This document shows, one piece after another, positions 55,720 through 64,000 of a DNA stretch of 64,000 bases (positions are counted from its first letter, which is position 1; each line of letters begins with the position of its first letter). The DNA lies in the NCBI GenBank assembly GCA_024529925.1, contig JAFEUB010001538.1, forward strand, positions 122,413-186,412. Reading direction: 5' to 3'. This DNA comes from Ophthalmolycus amberensis (lineage: Eukaryota > Chordata > Actinopteri > Perciformes > Zoarcidae). The position numbers were made by a program, and so were the translations under genes. Below the pieces are notes generated by a model. It saw only the letters and a program-made list of their open reading frames with translations, was not told the origin of the DNA and searched no databases.

Positions 55720-56095
55720 CATGGTAGGTTACACAAAAAGTCATAATGTAGTGTGCTATAAAAAAGATGTAGAACAAGAGATGGTATTTCAAAAAAGTCA
55801 GAGTATACTATGTCGAAAAAAGGCCATGAAAAGTCAGAAAAGTATGTTGAAAAAGTCAAGAAATAAATTCTAACTACGTCAAAAACATCATGAACAAGTC
55901 ATAAGTATATTAAGTCGAAAAGTCCTAAAAAGGTAATAGTATAGTATGGCGAAAAACATAGTATAGTGTGTAGAAAAGAGTGATAAAAAAGTAATTGCAT
56001 AAAAGAGGAATTTTATGGTATGTCGAAAAAGGTAATTAAAGTCATAGTATATTGTGTTGAAGAAAAGTTATGGTATAGTATGAGGAGAAAATCAT
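55720..56095. repeat. Degenerate repeat of GTCGAAAAA / GTCATAGTATAG motifs
   Basis: Irregular copies of AAAAAGTCA, ATAGTATAGTATG and GTCGAAAA recur over about 370 bp, as in an old satellite-like family. Confidence 0.55.
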
Positions 56096-56955
56096 CTTTT
56101 TATTTGGGCGATAGGAGAGCCGTCTGAACCCCCGAACTGCTGCATCGAGGACAGCACAACGATTGACGTTGAACTTGCAGGTTATCAATTTTGTCACTGA
56201 ATTCTCTCAGAATTTGAGTAATGGGGAATGTGTTCTTTTGACTGCCTACTAATTTGAATGACAGACCTATCAGTAAGTGTGATATGACGAGATGACCGTG
56301 TCATATCATCATTGTTTATATTGTGCAATGACTCAAATGTTTCAATGATCTATTGATGCCAGCAGTATGAACCTGGCAGGACTCTTGTCGCTCTATCTCT
56401 GTTTGTTGCAAAAACACAAATGTACCTTGAAGTTATTTTCTATGTAGTTCCTTATTTTGTTATCATCTGTGGCTCTCCAGTGTTGGTCAGTTCTATTTGA
56501 TCATTTTGAAATAAACTACAGCAGTGTTGTAAAAAGTGATAATAATGATAATAATTCATTAAGTTCCCACATTGTTTCCCCCTTATTCATTAACGTCACA
56601 TCTTGTTCCCTTGCAGCTACTAGTATGTATCATTACGTTTCATGTTATCAGTAAAGATTTCAATTATTTATGGTTTAGTTTGAATTCAATTGGGAAGAAT
56701 AATGCTGCACGTTGCCGGCCGTAATCTAAAGCTTTCACCATTTTATTTATATCAACATGTAATGTTATGATTATCAATACTTAACAGTACCAACAGTAAT
56801 GCCTTTGAGTCAAATGAAAATCAAAAAGATATTAAATTATCACTTGCACGATATTTATTGGATGTTAATTGTCATACATTGGCAGAGTTTTGAATTACAT
56901 AAAAAATATCATATTGTTTCCAATACAAAGACATATTTAGAAAGTTTGTCACACA
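56096..56955. other. Intergenic, nothing recognised
   Basis: AT-rich. Short ORFs without domains. Confidence 0.35.
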
Positions 56956-56961
56956 TTTATT
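56956..56961 (-). terminator. Candidate polyadenylation signal on the minus strand
   Basis: TTTATT on the plus strand reads AATAAA on the minus strand, about 340 bp beyond the putative minus-strand stop at 57299. Confidence 0.3.
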
Positions 56962-57298
56962 TGTATTGTGCTACTCTGTAAATAAACAGTATACATACAG
57001 TACAAACAGTTTACATGAACATACTGTGTTCTATGTGACAAATGCATCTGTCTCCTTCTTGACTTGTGAGCAGATGCAAAGAGCTGCTGACGGCTTCCTG
57101 TGTGTGTGTGAGGAGCTTCCCAAACCCACCAGCACAGAAGAAGCAGACGGAGACAAACTACGTCCTCTGTGCCGGTGGGGACGGGATGCCCTCGTCCTCT
57201 CGGCTGGTGGGTGGAGCGGGTGGTGTCGAGGGGGGAGGGGCGGGGAGGACGTCACCGTACTCGCTGGGTCTCGGACTCACTGGGGTGCTGAGAGTGGT

Positions 57299-57401
57299 TC
57301 AGTGGTCTGTGGTGGGTCTGGGTCTTCCTGGGATGATGGTTTGGAAGACGTCCACTCTCAGCTGCTCCAGGAGTGGGACAAAAGCACGGAGGAGTCCTGC
57401 C
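57299..57401 (-). CDS. Possible last exon of an unrecognised minus-strand gene
   Basis: After the minus-strand acceptor gtgtctcacag it reads GLLRAFVPLLEQLRVDVFQT then IIPGRPRPTTDH and a stop. It looks coding (amphipathic, Leu-rich), but the phase with the next upstream candidate exon is not resolved and I do not recognise the protein. Confidence 0.35.
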
Positions 57402-57562
57402 CTGTGAGACACAAACACAAGAGATGAATACTTTGAACTCAACTATACGACCTTAACATTGTTGTGTTGAATCTGGCCTCCAATGATGGAATCTTATTAC
57501 TAATACTTCTGTAGTCTTAGTGAGGGATACTTACTCAGCCCACTGAAAGAAAGGAGACCGCC

Positions 57563-57685
57563 GCTCTCCATCTGGTCCTGTGGTCGTCCATCCTTCTCAT
57601 CTGGTTCTCCATCCTTCTCATCTGGTCCTGTGGTGGTCCTGTGGTCCTCCATCCTTCTCATCTGGTCCTGTGTTGTCTAGGAGAT
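57563..57685 (-). repeat. Short tandem repeats around CCATCCTTCTCATCTGGT
   Basis: Four imperfect copies of the 18-bp core CCATCCTTCTCATCTGGT with variable TCCTGTGGT spacers. On the minus strand it can be read as GPDEKDGEPDEKDGRPQDQ, so it may be a coding repeat. Confidence 0.6.
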
Positions 57686-57984
57686 CCTGGATGTTGCGTC
57701 CTGTGTTACAGCCATCGATACCTGAGTAAAAGACTTTTTCTCAACGTTAGTAATTTTTACCATACCGCTGTCTGGTTCAGCCACCTTCACCCAACTATAA
57801 AAAGAGAGAGTGAGTAAAATGAACAATCTTTGAATAACTGTTAATTAACTGTGTTAATGTTGTTATTAAGTGTTGACTTACCTTTGTCTGGTAAAGACAT
57901 CTAGACTTTATAAATAAAAATACACAACAGAATAACAGGCATTCACTGTTAACTTACCTCTAGTTTCTGCATCTAGCATCGACT

Positions 57985-58430
57985 ATTACTCAAAAGGAAA
58001 ATCCATGAAAGAGATATTTAAAAGCCCTGCTGCAGGATGCTACCTATCGCCAACCCCGCCAGACGCAAGGGAAGGCTGTCTGGTGCTTTATCAGTCCTAC
58101 CAGACACAAAGGTTTCACAATCCTGCAGCAAACAGGCTGTCGGTCTCAACCCGAGTTGCTGTCTTCAGGCCACTGCCAGTATCTTCTGTGTGAGGGGAAG
58201 ATGAGGCCTTAAGTGGAGGGTGCTGCGTCCTCTTGGTCGTCCTCACCGTTCCTCTGCCTCTTCACACTTACCTGCTCTGTGCGGTCCTCTTCCGTGCTCC
58301 TCTTGGTGGACTCTTCTGACCCCTGGAAAACCGGGGGCGGAGCCTCTTCAGGATGCTCCACACCAAAAGGGAGGGAGAGACGATGGCCAGCGGGAGAGGG
58401 ACCACGAAGCAGCCGTCGCATCTTCTCCAA
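57985..58430. repeat. Tandem duplication, copy 1
   Basis: It matches 58440-58930 closely, including AAAGAGATATTTAAAAGCCC, TGCTGCAGGATGCTACCTAT and the AGACACAAAGGTTT segment, and an exon-like minus-strand reading. Copy 1 lacks about 65 bp present in copy 2 near 58655-58720. Confidence 0.85.
58209..58430 (-). pseudogene. Partial duplicated exon of the unrecognised acidic protein
   Basis: The minus strand reads EKMRRLLRGPSPAGHRLSLP then FGVEHPEEAPPPVFQGSEES and KRQRNGEDDQEDAAPST before a stop. It is a near copy of the reading in 58601-59143 but is shorter at both ends. It could be a second exon rather than a dead copy. Confidence 0.45.
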
Positions 58431-58439
58431 GCATCAACA

Positions 58440-58930
58440 ATTAGTCAAAAGAAAAATCCATAAAAGAGATATTTAAAAGCCCTGCTGCAGGATGCTACCT
58501 ATCGCCAACCCCGCCAGACGCAAGGGAAGGCTGTCTGGTGCTTTATCAGTCCTACCAGACACAAAGGTTTTACAATCCAGCAACAAACAGGCTGTCGGTC
58601 TCAATCCGAGTCGCTGTCTTCAGGCCACTGCCATCTTCTGTGTGAAGGGGAGCCGATGCCTGGAGTGGAGGGTGGAGACTGTCTGTCGTCATCTGTCCGG
58701 CTCTTCTTTGTGGAGGGACCGAGGCCTGAAGTGGAGGCTGCTGCGTCCTCTTGGTCGTCTTCACCGTTCCTCTGCCTCTTCAGACTTACCTGCTCCGTGC
58801 GATCCTCTTCCCTGGACTCCTCTGACCCCTGGAAGAACGGGGGCATAGCCTCTTCGGGATGCTCCACACCAAAAGAGAGGGAGAGACGATAGTCAGCGGG
58901 AGAGGGACAACGAAGCAGCCGTCGCATCTT
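58440..58930. repeat. Tandem duplication, copy 2
   Basis: The longer copy of the duplicated unit; see 57985-58430. Confidence 0.85.
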
Positions 58931-59143
58931 CTCCAAGACACCCGGAGCTGGTAGCCGCTGGGTGAGAGGGTCCTCTTCTTCCTCTTCTTCTTCTTCCTCT
59001 TCCTCTTCCTCTTGCTCTTCCTCTTCCTCTTCCTCTTCCTCTTCTACATACCTGACGCCTCCCTCCTCCTCGTCAGCAATGTGCCAAGGCCACTGACCTG
59101 CAGGGAAGAGCTGATCATCACCATCCTGGAACTCACCTTGCAC
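58601..59143 (-). CDS. Acidic protein reading frame with poly-Glu tract, unrecognised
   Basis: A 180-codon open frame. Order: GQWPWHIADEEEGGVRYV, a Glu tract of about 25 residues coded by mixed GAA/GAG, then PAPGVLEKMRRLLRCPSPAD, KRQRNGEDDQEDAAASTSG and GPSTKKSRTDDDRQ, ending DSDSD. The basic KRQR and KKSR motifs in acidic surroundings suggest a nuclear protein. No ATG opens the frame, so it would be an internal or last exon. Some teleost Pim-like kinases have similar GPSTKK-type N-terminal text, but no kinase domain follows here. Confidence 0.4.
   Translation of the reverse strand: MQGEFQDGDDQLFPAGQWPWHIADEEEGGVRYVEEEEEEEEEEQEEEEEEEEEEEEEDPLTQRLPAPGVLEKMRRLLRCPSPADYRLSLSFGVEHPEEAMPPFFQGSEESREEDRTEQVSLKRQRNGEDDQEDAAASTSGLGPSTKKSRTDDDRQSPPSTPGIGSPSHRRWQWPEDSDSD
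58968..59045. repeat. Imperfect (CTT/CCT)n tract, poly-Glu on the minus strand
   Basis: About 26 codons of CTC/TTC on the plus strand that read as Glu with one Gln on the minus strand. Confidence 0.9.
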
Positions 59144-59248
59144 TCCCTCGTTCGATGGGGAAGAGCATGAAGATCCCGATGATCGGTTCTGGTGCAGGAG
59201 GTTCTGGTGGAGGAAGTGCTGGTATGAAGGCGAAGGGGTTCACATGCG
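59137..59248 (-). CDS. Possible exon, Pro-rich
   Basis: Between the minus-strand acceptor cccctctcag and donor gtgagt it reads AHVNPFAFIPALPPPEPPAP then EPIIGIFMLFPIERGSA. It joins the 59750-59807 piece in frame. Its join to 58601-59143 is unclear: the gap would be only about 39 bp, too short for a normal intron. Confidence 0.4.
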
Positions 59249-59749
59249 CTGAGAGGGGAAAATTAAAACTGTAAGGATTTCTCATAACATGAAATACTTC
59301 TGGATTACATTGAGCAATAATCAAAGATTAAATTAGAAAAAACGACATCTATAAACTAACTATGACTGCACTAGTGTCACCAACACACAAGAGGCTGTGC
59401 CTTTTAATATTTTAACAATAATATCAAACATAATGCAGATGGTGTCGTGCTGGATGCAGCACGCGCAGATGCAGTCCCGTACAAGCATTTATTTAGCATT
59501 GTATGAAACGTTCTATTTTCAGAAATAGACATTTTAATGTTAAAATAACCAAAATAACAGTGTTTTTAAATAATCATTTTACACGACGATCGACTAAGTG
59601 TCTGTTTCCAACAGGCCTGATAATATAGTGTCAACTGTTCACCTTTAAACTCAAAAAGCTTCACTGATTTCTGAACTGAGAACACTTTTAAAGATTTAAG
59701 GGGATGTATCAAACGGAAAATGCTAAAATAAATCTCAAAGTTATCTTAC

Positions 59750-59807
59750 CTGCAAGGTCGGCGATGCTCATGTACCACGACCAGTCCACCGGCATCCGCG
59801 GGCCCAT
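59750..59807 (-). CDS. Possible first coding exon of the same minus-strand gene
   Basis: ATG at 59807 reads MGPRMPVDWSWYMSIADLA and ends in phase 1 at the donor gtaaga. It shares a W-x-W and IAD pattern with QWPWHIAD at 59090-59060. Confidence 0.4.
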
Positions 59808-60130
59808 CGTCAGACAGCTGGAGGTCTTTTCCAGGCGCTTCTGTCCAGTAGTTCGATCAGTTCTCCAACAAGTTTGGTATCAAGTAGCTTTTCTCTACTT
59901 TAAGAAGTAAAAAACTCAAAGAGTCAGCTCTCCACGGTATGGATGTCAAAGCGGTTCAGCTCAAGAGTTGTTCCACTCAGGTCCAAATGCAGAGTGAACG
60001 ACAACAAGTTCTGAGGCCTTATGTAACCTCGGTCGCGTCTGTTGCCATGGCATTTAGTCACGCGCGTGTGCGCGTGTGCGTGAGTGCGTGGTCAAGACAG
60101 AAAGAGAGAAATATTAATTATTTTATCTTA

Positions 60131-60554
60131 CAGTGACGGCTGGCCAATAGAGGGCCATGGGGCCTGGCCCCACCTTGAGCCACACACAGAAATAATAATA
60201 ATAATAATAAATAAATATGATATATGCGCAAAAGATAAGCTTTTCCTGCTCGTCCGCCTGTCTGCTTGTCCTCTCTGCCTGTGTGCACGTCTCAGAACGC
60301 GCAGCTTGGTGCCAAACGAATTTGGCACCATGAATGAATAAATGCTGAATAATATAAATGAGTGAAGTACAATTTAGTCAATCAGGCGAGCGCGCGAGCA
60401 CTACTCCGCCAAGACCCGTTTGAGAGGACAACTTTGGCGGAGAAACGTCAGGCCAAAGAGCTGATCCCAGATCAGCCTGACCTCACAATCAGACAGCAGA
60501 CTAGCAGGAAAGGAAGCAGTACATGCGAAGAAAATGTTCCACCAGCTGCCACTG
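60131..60554 (+). mobile_element. Short copy of the 3647-type hAT element
   Basis: Left end CAGTGACGGCTGGCCAATAG, right end TTCCACCAGCTGCCACTG. It is 424 bp, so it has a large internal deletion relative to 3647-4814. The 8-bp flanks do not match clearly. Confidence 0.8.
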
Positions 60555-61210
60555 TTCTATGTTTTTTATTTGATTTATACTAGAATTATTTTTATTTGAT
60601 CTTTCAGTGCTCTATTACCATTCAGTACAGATATGAGTTGTAAACATTCCACAACCCGTCTCTGCTTATTCTAATACATACTTGGTTGTGGAAACCATCA
60701 TCTCCTCTTTTAGTGGATTTGTTGGTCAACTCCCAAACCACCAACATAAAAGCTCATTTGTGTTGCATTTTTTTCCGAAACACTGATCAGTTCAGTGGTT
60801 TAGTGAAGGTTTATGCATGTGTGTTCCAATAACCATACCTCCAAAATATTGATACCAGAAAAATATCTAGTATGTCCTAATACATAGTATATCAAATACA
60901 GTTTGCCACAAATACCAGGATGTACTGCGTCTGGTCGCATTTTGCAGTACGCAAACAACTGGTGATGTCTGAGATAACACTCAGAGAGAAAACACTGACT
61001 GGACAGATGGTCCAGTCATGATGTGAACAAGACTCATGAGACACTGTTTCTGTATTGGCCGGGGTTAGAGTTAGAATTTATTTGGATGTTAACACCACAG
61101 AAGAAGAAAAACAAATGAAGGATGAGGGAGGGATCCCTCTGTCAGGACAGAGAGTGCAGGCATCAGATGTTGTGTGTACACACTCCTGGCTCTCCTGTCA
61201 TTCCACATGT
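60555..61210. other. Intergenic, nothing recognised
   Basis: AT-rich with no feature that I can support. Confidence 0.35.
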
Positions 61211-61217
61211 TTGGATC

Positions 61218-61417
61218 TCCATCCTCCAGGAGATCCAGCCCCCTCTGGTCCGTCTCTCCATCCTCCAGGAGATCCAGCCCCCTCTGGTCCGTCTCTCCAT
61301 CCTCCAGGACATCCAGCCCCCTCTGGTCCGTCTCTCCATCCTCCAGGACATCCAGCGTCCCTCTGGTCCGTCTCTCCATCCTCCAGGACATCCAGCCCCC
61401 TCTGGTCCGTCTCTCCA
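61218..61417. repeat. Minisatellite with 39-bp unit
   Basis: Five copies of a unit containing CCATCCTCCAGGAGATCCAG and CCCCCTCTGGTCCGTCTCT, with one unit altered by GCGTCC. The length is divisible by 3, so it produces false ORFs on both strands. Confidence 0.93.
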
Positions 61418-61574
61418 CGGTTCTTAGAGAAGGTTGTGTGGCTCAGGCTCTCGCTGTTTTGCGGAAGCTGCTTGACACCCTCGATCCATCTTTTTGATTT
61501 TTTTTCACATTCTGTGTACCGTTTTTCTCATATTGATTGTCTTTATTGTAATTTGTTTTTGTCCCTGCAGGGAC

Positions 61575-61860
61575 AAAATCGGAAGTGTGAATTTAACTCG
61601 CACAGTGTTAATTTTAACACTTTGCTGGTGTTTATATAATCCTCACCGGTTCCGAGTTAAATTAACACTTTGGATAGTGTTGATATTTGAACTCTTTAAT
61701 AGTGTTAAATATTCAACACTCACAGTGTTGTTTTATGACACATGACAGTGTATTTTTAACACTAAATTGTGTTTCCTTTCACTCGGAGTGTTGATTTCTA
61801 ACACTGGCAGTGTTGTTCAATGACATGTGAAAGTGTATTTTTAACACTAAATTGTGTATC
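61575..61860. repeat. Repeat block rich in AGTGTT/AACACT
   Basis: AGTGTT and its complement AACACT recur more than a dozen times; TATTTTTAACACTAAATTGTG occurs twice (near 61750 and 61835). I take it as the edge of a fish repeat family. Confidence 0.6.
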
Positions 61861-62222
61861 TGTACTTACATAAGGTCAAATGTTTTCACCCTAAAGACAA
61901 CAGTGAACTACAACAAATCATTGATACACTTCTTTTTATTCAGAAAATCTCTTCCAAGCACCATGGGCACAACTTAACTACATACACACGTGCACAAAAT
62001 TGTTGGTACCATTCCGTTAAAGAAAGAAAAACCCACAATGGTCACTGAAATAACTTGAAACTGACAAAAGTAATAATAAATACAAATTTACTGAAAATTA
62101 ACTAATGAAAATCTGGAGCTGATTTTGATTTTTAGGATAGAAACTGTGATCCATTCTTAAATGGGTTATCAAGTCCTGGCAGGCCGCATGTACAGCTTGA
62201 CAAATGAAACACTTCAGCATTT

Positions 62223-62543
62223 TTAAACCACGTGTAAGACTTTTGCCCAGAACTCACGGACTCTTGGAGACTCATCTGTTGTTGTAACATCGATGTTGTA
62301 GACTGTTGTCTGCACGAAAGTGAAGAGCTGGACCAGGGTTTCATCATAAGACAGGTTGAACACGTAGTGGGATTTAAACAGTTCATCAAAAGCACCCAAC
62401 GAGCTGGTGGCTTGGCAGGGGATGAGCTGTTTGTCCACAACGATGTAGAAGGCATCAATTCTGTTTTTGGTTCGGCCAACAGCAAGGATGTATGGTTGTT
62501 CAGCCTCTCTTCCCTGCAGGTGTTCAACGATGCTGCAGCATGA
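62223..62543 (-). CDS. C-terminal exon of a multicopy fish protein of unknown function
   Basis: After the minus-strand acceptor tctgtttgtcag it reads, in phase 0, SCCSIVEHLQGREAEQPYIL, then DKQLIPCQATSSLGAFDELF and LSYDETLVQLFTFVQTTVYN, then ESPRVREFWAKVLHVV and a stop, 107 codons in all. I recognise the LIPCQATSSLGAFDELFK to ESPRVR pattern from many uncharacterised, repeated fish proteins with layouts like the SAMD3-like group. Function unknown. Confidence 0.7.
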   Translation of the reverse strand, partial: SCCSIVEHLQGREAEQPYILAVGRTKNRIDAFYIVVDKQLIPCQATSSLGAFDELFKSHYVFNLSYDETLVQLFTFVQTTVYNIDVTTTDESPRVREFWAKVLHVV

Positions 62544-63027
62544 CTGACAAACAGAATAACATGAACACCTTAGAGTGGAAGCTCAGGATCTGAGCCATGC
62601 AGTGGTACTTGTTCCATGAGAGTTTAATAGATCCTCCAGTTTGACCAGTCACCCGCCCACGTGTTGCAAAAATGTGAGCTTCACTGGGAGTGTGTTCCTC
62701 CCAAATGAAGTCCCAGTACATTTTTAAAAGGAACACACTCCCAGTGAAGTGTGCGTACGAATCTGAATTATCACTTTAAAGTAGCATAGGAGAGGGATGA
62801 GTTAGCAAGTTTTCAACTGCTCACTGCATACGTGGGTCTGTTAGACAAAAGAAAAGTTGAGTTGCTCTTGTGTGTGTCCAAAAAGTCCTCGCTGTTGAGG
62901 AATTGTTGTAAAGTTTGCAATATTGAGACATTCAGATGAGTCCTTTTTTGCAAACTTAAAATCTCTTTTTAATTGAGTTAATATAACTGAAAAACTGGCT
63001 TGTGGGATTTAAACAGATGATACATAC

Positions 63028-63149
63028 CTTGTGAAAGTGTAACATTTTTCCCACTGCATCACTGGGACTTATTTTGATCCTCTTCCGTCCAGCTGTGGGT
63101 GGCAAGAGATGGAGAAGGAGCAGCAGAGAAGCCATGTCACTGTCCCAGT
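63028..63149 (-). CDS. Exon of the same multicopy fish protein
   Basis: Acceptor cctggtag, donor gtatgt on the minus strand. It reads WDSDMASLLLLLHLLPPTAG then RKRIKISPSDAVGKMLHFHK. It accepts phase 1 from the exon ending at 63258 and passes phase 0 to 62543. Confidence 0.65.
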
Positions 63150-63257
63150 CTACCAGGAGTAAATGAGACAAAACAAGTCATTAGTATGTACTTGGAATAC
63201 ACAAAGTTAATAGCATCAGCCATTTATTAAATAAACCAAGGATATCATGTAGCTTAC

Positions 63258-63434
63258 TGGTGTGATCGTTCTCTGAAAGGTTTTCAGCAGCTGTCAGAAG
63301 TCGGCACAGCTCAGTTGACTGAGTCAGGTGTTTGGCCTCTTTGATAACCTTGGGCTTGAATGCTGTACTTCTCACTTCTCAAGCATCTTGGAAGCTGTTT
63401 CAGCACCAAACAGCAGCAGGAAGTCTTGATTCAG
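63258..63434 (-). pseudogene. Exon of the same protein, frame broken
   Basis: Minus-strand acceptor gatcaacag, donor gtaagc. The first part reads LNQDFLLLFGAETASKMLEK then meets TGA (near 63378). The rest, RSTAFKPKVIKEAKHLTQST then ENDHT, is in another frame and joins the next exon correctly. So this copy has a frameshift, by sequence error or by decay. Confidence 0.6.
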
Positions 63435-63558
63435 CTGTTGATCATACATAGGTGCAAAAAAAGAGAAGAAAATCAAGCAAATGGTGTGTGCACGGTTAAC
63501 TACTTACATCCAACCAAATGAAGGACTAGAGTTTAAATAAAAGATAAGCACAACTCAC

Positions 63559-63832
63559 TAGTCCTTTGACATCTAAAAAACATGGAAATGTTTTTAAGAC
63601 ATCTGTGGTTCTCTGCGGGTCATGCACTAAGTCCTGGTGATGTTGCAAGGTCATCTTCATCTTCTGAAACACTCGTTTCATCAGGAGAGTGAACAGGAAA
63701 TGATATAGCCTCCCTACAGGCATCTCCATCAAGCTGCTGAGGCTCTGTGGCTGCTGATGTTCCGCGGTTTGGTCCCTGTGCTTGAGGCTCTGTGGCTGCC
63801 TTGACTGGCCGTTGGTATTTATTCCTGGACAT
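63559..63832 (-). pseudogene. 5' part of the same protein, partial and frame-shifted
   Basis: One frame reads DPQRTTDVLKTFPCFLDVKG plus L into the donor gtgagt at 63558. An overlapping frame from an ATG at 63832 reads MSRNKYQRPVKAATEPQAQG then ETSVSEDEDD. The two do not connect as written. The gene may begin here or beyond the window edge. Confidence 0.4.
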
Positions 63833-64000
63833 GGTCTTGAGGCGCCATGCTAAATATCCTGTGCCTTTTTCCCCATCATAGAAGTGCTCCTGTTAAGTTA
63901 TTTAAAAAATATGAAATTACAAAGGTCACTCATTGATCTTATATAAAAAGGCAATTATGGGATTGTGAATGTATGACTTCATAACAATGCCAATCAAATC
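63833..64000. other. Right edge of the window
   Basis: No feature recognised; the minus-strand gene may continue past this edge. Confidence 0.3.

Noticed and set aside
56966..57427. Plus-strand ORF of 153 codons, Gly/Trp-rich
   Set aside because: It has no domain or splice support, and the minus strand offers a better exon reading there.
61055..61639. ORFs on both strands up to 194 codons
   Set aside because: They are produced by the 39-bp minisatellite and contain no domain.
1..64000. COL18A1 as the identity of the collagen gene
   Set aside because: Motifs in TSPN, exon 34, exon 38 and endostatin fit type XV better; only the two-promoter layout recalls type XVIII.

Overview
The window is vertebrate nuclear DNA, almost certainly from a teleost fish. 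It has intron-split genes with GT-AG splice sites, many (TG)n and (CA)n microsatellites, and several interspersed repeats that I recognise as common in fish genomes. Nothing looks bacterial, viral or plasmid-like. All homology statements come from memory of the families; no search was run.

Positions 1109-52699 (+ strand) hold one large gene, a multiplexin collagen best matched to COL15A1 (collagen XV alpha-1). I could place 45 coding exons plus one alternative first exon. In order they encode: a signal peptide (exons 1-2); a thrombospondin-N/laminin-G-like domain (exons 3-6); an acidic Ser-Gly linker (exons 7-9); an interrupted Gly-X-Y region (exons 10-39) with a Ser-Gly-rich non-collagenous exon (16) and a conserved Cys exon (34); a trimerisation domain (exon 40); a hinge (41-42); and a C-terminal endostatin/restin domain (43-45) ending at TGA 52697-52699. 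The short form would be about 1,324 residues. A second signal-peptide exon at 22247-22649 splices in the same phase to exon 3 and would give a form of about 1,433 residues. This resembles the two-promoter layout of COL18A1. Exons 5 and 10 each carry one extra base, so as written the reading frame breaks twice, although every other exon joins in frame.

Introns hold most of the repeats: a hAT-type element with a perfect 8-bp duplication (3647-4814), an older transposon (about 9703-10603), a 9-bp minisatellite (20168-20914), a decayed hAT transposase tail (24067-24273), a 460-bp palindromic MITE flanked by TA (38579-39038), a LINE fragment (about 42175-43061), a 1-kb hAT-like element with an internal 73-bp array (44383-45434), and two elements with TTAA flanks (49619-50125 and 50802-51509). 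Several dinucleotide repeats lie directly against splice sites.

Downstream, 52700 to about 55680 is probable 3' UTR. From about 56950 to 59810 the minus strand carries scattered exon-like pieces of an unrecognised acidic protein, including a tandemly duplicated exon. From 62223 to the right edge the minus strand carries the C-terminal exons of a multicopy fish protein family of unknown function, with at least one frame break.
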